Positions 47,826 to 57,991 of a DNA stretch of 64,000 nt are shown one piece after another. Both the position numbers and the translations under genes were made by a program. The notes below the pieces were generated by a model. It was not told the origin of the DNA. It searched no databases and worked only from the letters and a program-made list of their open reading frames with translations. This DNA is from Celoporthe dispersa. Its lineage: Eukaryota > Ascomycota > Sordariomycetes > Diaporthales > Cryphonectriaceae. The DNA is taken from NCBI GenBank assembly GCA_016584495.1, contig WAID01000006.1:1984001-2048000 (forward strand), in the 5' to 3' direction. Numbering within the stretch: the stretch's first letter is position 1; each line of letters starts with the position of its first letter.

Positions 47826-49171
47826 GGAATGCTCTCTTGTCTACGTCGGTTTCTCTCCTCAGAAGGGTTTATTTTGGAGTGGGACCTGGTGCACATAGAC
47901 ATCGTCGTCGCCCCTGGAGCATCAGCGAAAATGATACCCAGCTTACCAGCCAGGATGGTCTGTCTGATGGTCTACCTGACTGGACAGTGTCATTCACGGA
48001 AAGCAGCGGCACTTTATGAATACAATCCTGCGAGACCTTGACGTCAAGCCCCAGAACGGGGTGACGATCGCCGTCGAGGCTACCACAGCAGCAGCCGTTG
48101 CTCATCATGTCCCGATATGAACCCCCAAATTGGTCTCTGGTCCCTTGTCTCTGATAATCGACCCCGATTGGCATACAGGTCCCGTGATGCTGCAAGACCT
48201 GTCGATCCGATCCCCGAATCCATAAAGAGGGAAAGAAGAGAAATAAAATGGGAAGAAGAAGAAGAAGAATAAGAAGAAAAAAGGCTATTCGTAAGCTCTT
48301 CGTCGTTGTTGGTTCGGATTTTTGTCATGAGCTGTCGCAGAAGTCCAAGATCGAATGGTCGAGAATTGGTTTGAGGGTGTTGGCATTTCTCCCTCCCTGG
48401 CGAATGGAAGGCATGACGTCTATTTTAGCGTGTCGATAAGATGAGTGTGATAAGCCCCTGGGGTGCGGGCTTGGCTGAGCTGGGTGGTGGCGGGACCTCC
48501 CTGAGACGACGGCTGCTGAGACCTGGGAGAGGACAAGATTCCTGGAACTTACCGTATGAGAAACAGGATTCATTTCGTTCCTGTCTCTTTTTCGTCTTTC
48601 TCTCGAGGAAGGTAAAAGGGCAAAGGAATGAAAGAGCGTTTCAGTTGGTCACCAAGTGCCACCAGTGTCCAAAAAGCCACCAGTCAAATTGATGCCCAAA
48701 GCCTACTTGTGTCATGGTGTGGTAGCAAAGTTCAGGTGGTTAGGTTATGTAGTACCTTGGCTCTAGGGCCCTTTTTTTTTTGGAGACGGCCCAGAAAGAG
48801 GAAGTGGGTGGGATCCCTGCAGCCGGGGCCTAGCAAGCAAGCAAGCAGCCAAGCAAGCAAGGCAACGCAGCTGGCAGCACCCACCTGCCCGCCTCGCCTC
48901 GTTTGTTTGCTGAAGAGGGGTGACTGAGGCGTGCTCGGGTGACCTTTTTGGTATCAAAAAGACAACCTCAGCTCTCTCCCACACACCTCCCCAACCTCTC
49001 ACCCTCCCAGCACCTCTCTCAAGCTATCCACGCATCCGATCAATTCCTCCAAGACACCAGGGCACTCTGCAGACCCTCCCGTTTCCAAGCTACCTCCCAG
49101 GTCCTGCGGCCGACCACACACCACCGGAAACCAGTCGACACCTCAAATCAACCAGCCCAAGACTGCCCACC
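47826..49171. other. Promoter region of igo1
   Basis: 1.35 kb between the HET gene and igo1. It holds a GAA-rich run (48253-48285), a GCAA repeat (48832-48862) and, just before igo1, a C/T-rich leader (48965-49170). No gene seen. Confidence 0.5.
48832..48862. repeat. AAGC tetranucleotide repeat
   Basis: Tandem AAGC/GCAA units with a GCAGCC interruption. Confidence 0.85.
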
Positions 49172-49748
49172 ATGAACCCTCACCAGAAGAACAAGATCGA
49201 CGTGAGCGTAAGCTGGGACCCCTCATCTCTCTCTGTCACCTCCCTTCCTCTCCGCCGGATCGAATGCCAGCGCTGACCTCTCCTCACCCCTTCCCACAGT
49301 CCCTCTCCCCCGAGGAGCAGCGCCTCTTCCGCCTCTACGGCAAGCTCCCCTCCCAGAAGGACCGCTTCATGAAGAACAAGCTGGGCGAGCGCAAGTACTT
49401 CGACAGCGGCGACTACGCTATGAACAAGGCGGGCAAGGGCGACGGTATGGAGACGGGCCACGTCGGCAGCGAGCACCCCGACCCGGAGAGCATCCGCCAC
49501 GGCAGCGTCGTGTCACCCGTCACCGCCGCCGGCGGCGCGTCTCTCCTGTCGTTCCTGCCCTCACCAAGAGCGGCAGCGTCTCCGGAACCGGCACCGCCGG
49601 CTCCATCCCCGTGGGCAGTCCCGCCAAGGAGAGCGGCCTGCAGAGGGAGACGAGTGCCGAGGACGCTGAGGACGCGGGCGGCGAGAACAAGGAGAACAGT
49701 GCTGGCGGAGAGGGGCCTGCGCAGCAGGGTATCCCCATCCGGTCATGA
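49172..49748 (+). CDS. igo1: Endosulfine Igo1 (PP2A-B55 inhibitor), frameshift in the tail
   Basis: Predicted small, largely unstructured signalling protein. After phosphorylation by a Greatwall/Rim15-type kinase it inhibits PP2A-B55, promoting quiescence or mitotic entry. Exons: 49172-49207 (MNPHQKNKIDVS) and 49300-49748; intron 92 nt. The conserved core is LSPEEQRLFRLYGKLPSQKD and the signature KYFDSGDYAMNKAG; Ser48 in FDSGDY is the expected phosphosite. After about 50 more residues (HGSVVSPVTAAGG) the original frame becomes unrelated sequence running to 50049. Adding one G in GGCGGCG near 49531-49537 restores a sensible tail (TKSGSVSGTGTAGSIPVG to the end GIPIRS) and 161 aa in total. The tail is poorly conserved in the family, so this correction is less certain than the core assignment. 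Confidence 0.86.
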
Positions 49749-50687
49749 GCTGGATGCCCGTCAGCTTGGCGCAGGCTGCGTCCCTTGTTGGTTTGTTTGC
49801 GCTTCGTCCCTTTGGTCGGGCGGCTGTCTTTTATTTTATTTTTTTCCTTTCAAGATTGAGTTCGCCTTGGGCTGCGTGAGGCGATCGTCCCGGGCTGAGA
49901 AAAAAGTAAAAAGAGCGAAATTCCATGCAGGCAGGCGTTTGAGGATATGGCAGGGAACAAGTGGCCGTCGGATTGGACTGATTCTCCTGCGAACAAGTCG
50001 CATGTTGCATTCGTTACAGCATTTCTTTGCCTCTCTGCTGTTCAATTGACCTTTTTCGTCTTCTTCCTTCAACACCGCCGGCACGGAACATCGAGCTGAG
50101 GGTGTGTAGTCGTCAAGCCCACTTGGAAATACGATACTCGACTCAAGGATGCAGGGAACCGACTATAGGTTCATTCTGTTCAAGAGATGTCTCCACCGGT
50201 GATGGTCCCAGTCCCCGAAGAGAACATCTCAGTGGACAATTCTTCCAGGGAGACAATCTCCAGTGCGCTGGTCGGGCCGGAGAAGAAGCTTGGGCCGTAA
50301 ATGTTCCTCCTCGTGGGCACTTCTTGTTACCCGTCTCTTCGGTATAGGGATGCAGGGCCCTAGAATGGCAGGCGGGGGTTGGCTTTTGACTTCAGGCGCA
50401 ATTCAGGAGCTTTTTATGTGTGCAAAGTATCGTGAAACAGAGGTGTCTTGCCGTTGGTAGACCATTAAGCAGATCATGTATCTTTATGATTGCTGCCTAC
50501 CTGAGAAGACCAGCTATAACTTTTGTATGAAGGCCATAACATATCCTAGTCAAACGCCGAGAACGAGAAGGGTGGGGGAAACCACCAAGACCCATGCTGG
50601 TATCTATTCATCCACTCAGTGGTGGCCCGTAAATCACTTTTTTTCTTTTTGCCAGTGTTCCTTTTGTCTTGTTTCGACCCGGCCCGC
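49749..50687. other. Convergent 3' intergenic region
   Basis: Spacer between igo1 and MYG1 stop codons. The open frame that continues past igo1 to 50049 is not protein-like. No gene seen. Confidence 0.5.
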
Positions 50688-51788
50688 TCACATATCCAGC
50701 GCCTTCAACGCAAGCTCGAGGGCTCCATCGAATGTCTTGTTCCCACCAATGAAACCAGCCGCGTGAACAAAAACGCAGCCCGGCACGCCAGACACCTTGT
50801 CAAGCTCCTCGTCCCTGACGCCCCTCCACTCCTTGGGCAGTGCCTTGCGGCTCTCGAAGGAGTCCTTGGTGACAGGCACGGTCTGCACTCTCCACTTTGC
50901 GCCGGGCGTCGGCTTCTCGGGATATAGCACGTAGAGCACCTTTCCGGCCTCCTTGGCCTCATCCTCCAGGATATAGAGGTGATCCTTCCACGGGCAGGAC
51001 TGACCCGACAGCACCATGATCCGGCCCTGCGGGTCGTACTGACCCCTCTCGCCAAAGGCCTTCTCCACCAGAGAACGCGCGGGCAGCCAGCTCGTGACGT
51101 AGTAGTCCAGGTCCCGGTCGAACTCCTCGCCTATGCGCTTGCTGGCAATCTTGAACTTCTCGTCCTCGAGCGCCTGCGCCTCCACTGGGTCGCTGGGCGC
51201 GGGGTCGTTCCAGTTGGGGTTCAGCCTGCCCACCATGGCACCCAGGGTGAACCCGCCGTCCGAGAACTTCTTCTTCAGCCCGGCAGCCTCCACGCCCTGC
51301 GGGTCGTAGACGCTGATGCCGTTGTCGTTGGCGTCGACGGCCTCCACAAAGCTCTCGTAGATCTTGTTGTACAGCAGCTCCACGGTGCTCAAGTCGCTGT
51401 CCGTCCCCTCGCCCGCGGCGCCCCGCCTGTTGGCGATGATCTCCTTCCCGAAGTGCATGTAGGCCAGCCCCGCGGAGCTCAGCTTCGTGTCGCGGCCGGG
51501 GAAGGTGGTCGTGAAGCCCCGCTGGTGGTGGTCGAACCGGTTGCGGGCGGCGTCGTACTCGCCGCCGACGTCGAGTACAGTGTCGCAGGTCGCCAGCACG
51601 GCTGGGTCGCGGGTGCGGATGAGGTGGGCGCCTTGGTACCGCGGGACGTGCGTCCGCAGCATGTACACGGCGAGGGCTTCGTCGGCGTGGAAGTGGCCAT
51701 TGTGGGTGCCGATCGTCACGGCGTCCGTCTTGAGGCGCTTGGCTGCTGATTCTGCCATCTTGTAGAGCGGCGAGTGAGAATGGGACAT
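50688..51788 (-). CDS. MYG1: MYG1 family DHH-like exonuclease
   Basis: Intronless, intact gene for 366 aa. MYG1 proteins are 3'-5' RNA exonucleases related to the DHH phosphoesterases, reported in nucleus and mitochondria, where they process RNA for ribosome and translation balance. Visible: THNGHFHADEALAVYML near residue 28 (metal-binding His and Asp), DVGGEYDAARNRFDHHQRGF (the DHH motif, residues 86-88), SSAGLAYMHFGKEI, DANDNGISVYDPQ, DGGFTLGAMVGRLNPNWNDP and the C-terminal CVFVHAAGFIGGNKTFDGAL. A second Met at position 11 (MAESAAKRLK) is an alternative start that could yield a different targeting form; the KRLK cluster resembles a nuclear signal. It is divergent from the iec3 gene, 630 bp apart. 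Third codon positions are strongly C/G. Confidence 0.93.
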   Translation of the reverse strand: MSHSHSPLYKMAESAAKRLKTDAVTIGTHNGHFHADEALAVYMLRTHVPRYQGAHLIRTRDPAVLATCDTVLDVGGEYDAARNRFDHHQRGFTTTFPGRDTKLSSAGLAYMHFGKEIIANRRGAAGEGTDSDLSTVELLYNKIYESFVEAVDANDNGISVYDPQGVEAAGLKKKFSDGGFTLGAMVGRLNPNWNDPAPSDPVEAQALEDEKFKIASKRIGEEFDRDLDYYVTSWLPARSLVEKAFGERGQYDPQGRIMVLSGQSCPWKDHLYILEDEAKEAGKVLYVLYPEKPTPGAKWRVQTVPVTKDSFESRKALPKEWRGVRDEELDKVSGVPGCVFVHAAGFIGGNKTFDGALELALKALDM

Positions 51789-52418
51789 GCAAGTGAGGAT
51801 GGTCTAGGAGGAGGACGGTCTTGCTGAGTCCGAGGGAGTGTTGTATAAAGTAGGTAGGACAGGCCTCTGCTTCAGGTGGACAATCAAAATTGGAATCTTG
51901 CCCATTGGTCCCGCGGAGAGGTCAAGACAGCAACACTGTGGGACCCCTCCAGAAGGTGGACCCTCCATAGTACATACATCGAGTACTGTACAGTATGCAC
52001 TTTTTTCCCACAGGGGCCCCCCCGGCTGAAGCTTGGACCACCCCAGGGCAGGCAAGTGGCAGGGGCCTTGTCAGTACTATGACACTTTATGGCAAAGGCT
52101 GAATGAGGTCTTTACTGCGGCAGGCCTGGCCGTGCTGGGCTGACTGCGATGCTGATGCACGACGGGCCAAGGACGCGACGCCAACCTCTTTCCCCTTGCT
52201 GCGGATTTCCCTTCCAGCTTCCCACCACCGCCATCATTTCGCAGGCTCTACCAAGGCCCAACCACCCATCACCACTCCCTTTAGCCGGGCCATCAATCTG
52301 CCACGGAACTCAAGCATCTCCAGCATCGACCGATCCATCAATTCACCCATCCCACCCGTATCCTGCAGCTGTATCTCTTTCTCGGAGCAGCACGCTACAG
52401 CAGCTCTTCTAAGTCGCA
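51789..52418. promoter_or_regulatory. Divergent promoter MYG1 / iec3
   Basis: 630 bp between two divergent start codons must hold both promoters. A GTAC-rich inverted element (AGTACTGTACAGTA) lies at 51980-51993. The iec3 leader (52170-52418) is C-rich. No known operator identified. Confidence 0.5.
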
Positions 52419-53950
52419 ATGTCGTCCATTGCCAGGGACAGCCCCCTCAACGAGGACGCCGACCGAGTTGTCAACAAAGGCAAAAGCCGCCTGCCCAATG
52501 ACGACGACCGAACTCGGAGCCCATCTGTCATTGATGATGAGGACCTGAAGCACGAGGATGGTGGTTCTGACGTCCGCATGGGCGACGCGAGGCCGACCTA
52601 CAAGTCGTGGAAGAAGAAGTACCGGAAGATGCGCATCAAGTTCGATCAGCTGCAGGCACAGAACGAGGAGCTGTATCAGCTGGAGCAGAAGGCGCTGCGG
52701 AAGACAAAACAGCTCGCCAGCTACAATGAGTACGCTACGTCGGCCCCAGTCCCAGATGTCTCCCTGCGCGACTGTGAGAGGTGATCCTGACCCAATCCCT
52801 TTTGTACAGCCGCATGCTCGATGTCCTCCTAGACATCAACAACCGTCCACAGATCCCAACGGAGAAGCGCTTCGACCTCAGCCTACCCGTACCTCCGGAC
52901 GCGGAGGATAATTACGTCCTGTCCATCGATACGGAGCGGCCATCGGGTCCTCGGCCGGCGAAGTTGCTCCGTGAGCTGGTGAAAGATATACCCCACATGG
53001 ACTTCACTGCTACGACGGAGCGGTCACCCGACCTCGCGCAGGAGCTCATTACCGGCATAGACTCGCCGGCCCTCGATGCCAACCATCAACAATACCCCCC
53101 GACGTTCCTAACCGCCGACGACATCGACAATTACCTTTGGGAGATTGATGTTAAGACCTCGGCCGACCCTGATGTGTACGGCGAGCTGCCCGAGATGCTG
53201 CCCACCCTGGCGCCGCTCGCGCGGGAACAGAACAGTGCGGGCAATGGCACAGGCAGAGGGGCAACCCCGTCCTCAGCTGCGCCTTCCGCCAAGGATGCAT
53301 CAGCTGCTGGTGCTAACCGCGCCGGCATGTCGAGCCGGGACTTCGCCTTGCGTAATCCCACAAGCGTCTACAACTGGCTCAGAAAGCATGCACCTAAGAC
53401 GTTCCTGCAAGACCACGAGAGCGATGAAAAGAATGTGAAGACTGCAGAGAAGGCATCCCGCAGGGCACACCGGCTGGAGGAGGAGGCAGAGGAGGAGGAG
53501 AGTCGACCGGTGCCCCGGAGGACTGCCGGCGGGAGCTCCCGGAAAACGAGTGGTGAGGGGCGCGCAAGTACCGGAACAGCGCGTGCCAACGCCAAGGGCG
53601 AGCGGGGCTCCAAGCGCTCCTCGGCTGCACATACCAAGGACAAGCGGAAGTCTGTGGGAGACGAGAAGATGCTTGACCCGGACGATGAGGCTGGTGCCGG
53701 CAAGGGAGCCGCTGCGAGCAAGGGCAAGCGGAAGCGGGCCGTGGAAGACGATACTGGCTACCGACCTAAGGGGGGTTCTAGCCGGCGCCCGGCGAAGAAG
53801 CGGACAAAAAACAACTCCATCGGCGGAGGTGCAGGCGGCGATGACAAGGCTACAGCTGTCGCGCATGGTGAGACCGCGGCAGCCAAGAAGAAGGAGGCCG
53901 CCAAGGAGGTGCGAGACGGGGCAAAAGCTGGGGTTGGGGCAGAGGATTGA
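52419..53950 (+). CDS. iec3: INO80 chromatin-remodelling complex subunit Iec3
   Basis: Predicted nuclear protein of 483 aa. Exons: 52419-52729 and 52810-53950; intron 80 nt. After an acidic disordered N-terminus, residues about 60-105 (YKSWKKKYRKMRIKFDQLQ, then NEELYQLEQKALRKTKQL) form the basic coiled segment typical of fungal Iec3, continuing after the splice as RMLDVLLDINNRPQIP. The middle includes PPTFLTADDIDNYLWEID and DFALRNPTSVYNWLRKHAPKTFLQ. The last 150 residues are lysine/arginine/alanine-rich and low complexity (GKGAAASKGKRKRA, RRPAKKRTKNN), consistent with nuclear localisation and DNA or nucleosome contact. The frame is intact. Assignment rests on the N-terminal block; the rest is family-specific and diverges quickly. 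Confidence 0.78.
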
Positions 53951-54927
53951 GAGATCTCGAGAGCCTTGCGCAAAGCGTATAGCGAGTGCATGACTCCGAC
54001 GAGGTAGATATCAGGTATCAGCAATCGATGAGCAGGTGTCAGCTAACTGGTTGTTTCCCCTGTGAACTCACCCTTTTCTCTGTCTGCCGGCAATAGAGCA
54101 CACATATTCTCTACCTCTTCGTGTTGTCTCCGCAGCATAAATTCGCCAAGAGGGCCTTGTCACACCAAAAAAAAACCCCGAATTCCAGCAGGCTCGTCAG
54201 CTGACCTCCCCTTCGAACCCGTGGTTGTTGCAGTCGTCTTTGATCAATCGCGACATTTGCCGGCCCTCCTCCCGAAGCTGTCAGTTCCCAGCCCGGAACT
54301 CAAGAGTACATATACAGCCTGTATATTTCTGTATACATACATATACGTGTGGGTTTAGGTAGATTTGGACCTAGTTAATAAGTAGATGAATACATTTTTT
54401 GTATACCCCAGGACTGCACACACGGTATGTATGCATGTACTGCGCGGAATAAGAAAAGAGTAAGCAAGCTAGCGTGCATCTATGCATAGGTAGATGGATG
54501 TTCTTCCTCTAGATCAGCTTCTAGTATGCGTTTTGTCTCCCCCCTCTTCTCAACTCTCTCATCTAGCGTCTCCCCCTCGTCTCTTTTCATCTCCCAGCGA
54601 TCACCTCTGAGGGCCTGCGGCAACATCAGGGTCGAAAGAAAAGAAGAAAAAATAAATGGAAAGAATGGCCAGGCGTGAAAAGTCGGGGAGGGTGTTGGAA
54701 AGTTTCTTCCGTCTCTCTCCGGAGCACGCAGGTCAAGCAGACAGGGTATGGCGCGCGCGCACCCGGAACTGTGACTGCAGAGGCAAGAAAGACGTGCCGC
54801 TGTCAAACACACGAGGGGGTATCACCCGAGCCTCCCAAATCCTCCCAGGTACATTCCCTTCTTTTTGTTCCCTCATCTCTCTCTTTATATACATATCCTC
54901 CGGCTCGGTCCCGCAGGTGGGAGGACT
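53951..54927. other. Convergent 3' intergenic region
   Basis: Spacer between iec3 and the isocitrate dehydrogenase gene; AT-rich with TATACATA-like repeats (54308-54425). No gene seen. Confidence 0.5.
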
Positions 54928-56545
54928 TCACAGCTTCTCCTTCAGCAGTCCCTTCATCTTCCTCTCGACAGCGTCCAGGTACTCGGTGGTGGTGACATAC
55001 GGCTGGTCCTTGCCGCACGCGAGGGCCAGGTCCTTGGTCATGATGCCGTCCAGGTCGACGGTGTCGATACAGGCCTTCTCGAGGCTCTCGGCAAAGGCAA
55101 CCAGCTCGGGGGTGTCGTCGAGCTGGCCGCGCTTGACGAGGCCGCGGGTCCAGGCGAAGATGGAGGCGATAGGGTTGGTGGAGGTGGGGTTGCCCTTCTG
55201 GTGCTCGCGGTAGTGGCGAGTGACGGTACCGTGGGCGGCCTCAGACTCGAAGGTCTTGCCGTCCGGGGTGATGAGGACCGAGGTCATGAGGCCAAGGGAG
55301 CCAAAGCCCTGGGCGACGATGTCGGACTGGACGTCGCCGTCGTAGTCTGGCGGATGGGAAGGTTATCAGTCTATCCACCTTTCCTCTCCTGCCTCTCTCT
55401 CTCTCTCTCTCTTTCTCTCTCTTTCTTTGCCTCTCTTGTCACCAGGAATGACGCCCGCCGAGGGGGGGGGGAGGGGGCTTTTCTACTCACTCTTGAGGGC
55501 CATGACGTAGCCGCCCTTGCTCTTCATCATCTGAGCGACCATGTCGTCGATCAGGCGGTGCTCGTACCAGGTGCCCAGCTTCTCGAACTCCTTCTTGTAC
55601 TGGGTGTCGTACAGCTCCTGGAAGATGTCCTTGAAGCGGCCGTCGTACTTCTTGAGGATGGTGTTCTTGGTGCTCATGTAGAGGGGCAGGCGGCGGTCGA
55701 GGGCCATCTTGAAGCTGGCGTGGGCGAAGCCGGTGATACTCTCGTCGGTGTTGTACTGGGTCTGGGCGACGCCGCCGCCGCTCTTGAAGTCATAGACCTC
55801 AATCTCCTCGGGCTTGCCGCCCTCGGGGGTGTAGACCATGGAGAGCTTGCCGGGGCCGGGGACGACGCGGTCCTTGGCGCGGTACTGGTCGCCAAAGGCG
55901 TGACGGCCGATGATGATGGGCTCGACCCAGCCGGGCACCAGGCGGGGGATGCGGGGCACGATGATGGCCTCGCGGAAGACGGTACCGCCGAGGATGTTGC
56001 GGATGGTGCCGTTGGGGGAGAGCCACACTGTTTTGGGGGCCGCTGTCAGCAAGCCACGCGCCACCTCACTGTGCGCGTGCGTGCACGTGTGGACACCACT
56101 CACTCTTCTTCAGCTTGAACTCCTCCACGCGGGCCTCGTCAGGGGTGATGGTGGCGCACTTGACGCCGACGCTGTACTTCTGGATGGCCTCGGCGGCCTC
56201 GACGGTGACCCTGTCGTCGGTCTTGTCACGGTACTCGAGCCCCAGGTCGTAGTACTTGAGGTCGATGTCGAGGTAAGGGCGGATGAACTTCTTCTTGATG
56301 TCCTCCCAGATGATGCGGGTCATCTCGTCGCCGTCGAGCTCGACGACGGGGTTCTTGACCTTGATCTTCCTGGCGGTCGCCATGGTGCGGATGAAGGCTG
56401 CGGCGCGCAGTGCCTGTGGTGCTGCTGCTGCTGCTGCTGCTGCCCCTTGTGAGAGTGCCGGTCGGAAGGCGGACGTGGGACGGCAGAGGGGGCGGGCGCT
56501 GAGGGCTGCTGTGCGACGCAGAGTCGAGGCTGCGGAGGCGTGCAT
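54928..56545 (-). CDS. idp1: NADP-dependent isocitrate dehydrogenase
   Basis: Oxidative decarboxylation of isocitrate to 2-oxoglutarate with production of NADPH. 465 aa; exons (minus): 56545-56104, 56027-55491, 55346-54928; introns of 76 and 144 nt, the second with a CT microsatellite. The first about 54 residues (MHASAASTLRRTAALSARPL, then an alanine run) look like a mitochondrial presequence. A second ATG at 56383 (MATARKIKVKNPVVELDGDE) in CACCATGG context begins right at the mature domain, so one gene may make mitochondrial and cytosolic forms, as shown for Aspergillus idpA. Family motifs: DGDEMTRIIW, WLSPNGTIRNILGGTVFRE, PGWVEPIIIGRHAFGDQY, NYDGDVQSDIVAQGFGSLGL (metal-binding Asp) and AAHGTVTRHYR (NADP site). 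It ends KEKL, not a canonical peroxisomal PTS1. The frame is intact. Confidence 0.95.
55392..55428. repeat. (CT)n microsatellite in idp1 intron 2
   Basis: CT units with CTTT interruptions on the plus strand (GA on the gene strand). Confidence 0.85.
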
Positions 56546-57727
56546 GATGGGCTATCTTGGTGCCGAGGTCGAGGGAAGAGAGGGGCCGGCCTATATGGTA
56601 CTAATATATGCTGCAGGGACGAATGGCGAACGATGTTGGCTTAGGTATGGCGCGTTACGACAACAAGCAGCGATAAGCTGGCTGGGTAGCAGCAGCAGGT
56701 GGCAGCTCCTCGGTGCGATGGCCTCGAGTAGGAATGGTGAAGCCGGAGAAGGAGGGGGAGGAGGAACCTGCTTCCTTTTTTCTGAGCACCGTCCTGTCTT
56801 TCCTTTCCTGATCGAGCAGCAGTGGGAGAAAAAGAGCAGCGCGAGGGGTTTCGTTTCCAAAAAGGTTGCAGAGGGTCCAAGATTCGGTCGGCGTTACGAC
56901 CGGCCAAAAATGTGGAGCCGAGGCGTGCTCAAGGAGCTCCTGTGGATACCAGCCGACTCCGAGTCCGGAAGTTCTGGGCCGCTGAACGGAGTCGTGTTTG
57001 TTTTTATGTGTGAGTCTTTGTAGTCGAGAATGTGTGTGTGTGAGAGAGAGAGGTGAAGGAGGAAACAAGAAGGAGAAAGAGATGTTTTGGGGGGGGGGGG
57101 ATCTTGTTGTGACGACGGGCAGGCGGCGAAACCTCTTTTATTACCAGGGCAGGTGAAGAGAGCTCCTGCGTGACGCTTTCTTCTCCCCACCAAACTCGAA
57201 CGATGGATGGCGTGGATGGGTGCGGTTACAGACGGACAGATGGAACCTGGACCACCTGAGACCTGCCCTGGAAGCGGTTTCATTATTTTTTTTTATTCAT
57301 TTATTTCTGTCTTTTGGAGAAGATGGCTCCCCAGGACAGCACAACGCGCATTGGGAGGCTTGCAGCTCGGTACAAGATACGCCGCTGCCCGTATATACCA
57401 TATACGGAATACAATGTACACTGTACCCAGGATGGGGGGGGAGGGGAGGTTAGGTACTTGCTCTCTGACATGCACACCCGCAAAGTCAATGTCTGTCTGG
57501 TGACACGAGATGACGAAATAGCAGAAACCTGAAGCTTCTTCTCTTTCTTCTCTTGTTCTTCTCCTCCGTGTTCTTCTTCCTCTTCTCATCTTCTCTCCTT
57601 CCTATGCTGGTCTCTTTTCTTCAAGAGACCCTACCTTTTCTATCAGGTCGGCGGTACAAGGTATTGATTTTTGTATTGTGGAAGTTGCAGCACCCATAGC
57701 ACATAGACACTGTACTACTGTGTGGTG

Positions 57728-57755
57728 CAGTACAGTACAGTACTGTACAGTACTG
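57728..57755. repeat. GTAC-based interlocking palindrome
   Basis: Alternating CAGTA and CTGTA units form nested palindromes, core AGTACAGTACTGTACT. Related GTAC-rich words occur near 39538-39556 and 51965-51993. Confidence 0.75.
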
Positions 57756-57875
57756 TGGTACTACTACCAGATCTTTCCCCGCACCAAGCTAGAGAGCCCT
57801 GGGAAGACCGGGGGACAGGGCTGGCAGACAGCCTGGGCAGGGGCCCTAGACCTTCCAGCAGGATCACAGGCCACC

Positions 57876-57902
57876 CACCACCACCACCACCACCACCACC
57901 AC
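57876..57902. repeat. (CAC)n trinucleotide repeat
   Basis: About nine CAC/ACC units. Confidence 0.9.
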
Positions 57903-57991
57903 CGCTCACCACCACCATCCACCTCGCCGGCTTCCTCACCACAGGGAACGCAGCACCCGCCCACCACCATATCTCTCAGCCTCCCAACAGC

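Larger units (their letters stand above)
56546..57991. other. idp1 promoter and MRJP 3' region
   Basis: 1.4 kb upstream of idp1 (minus strand), reaching the stop codon of the MRJP gene. It contains a G-run (57085-57099), a GTAC-based inverted repeat (57728-57755) and a CAC repeat (57876-57902). No gene seen. Confidence 0.5.

Noticed and set aside
49264..50049. Igo1 read straight through as a 261-codon frame
   Set aside because: After the conserved core it becomes arginine-rich, then low complexity, and runs into the 3' region. The alternative frame gives a natural tail.
50979..51749. Plus-strand open frame of 256 codons opposite MYG1
   Set aside because: Shadow of strong codon bias in MYG1; no domain-like sequence.
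54865..56118. Long plus-strand open frame (417 codons) opposite idp1
   Set aside because: It mirrors the C/G-rich third positions of idp1, spans its introns and has valine/leucine/glycine-rich composition typical of an antisense shadow.
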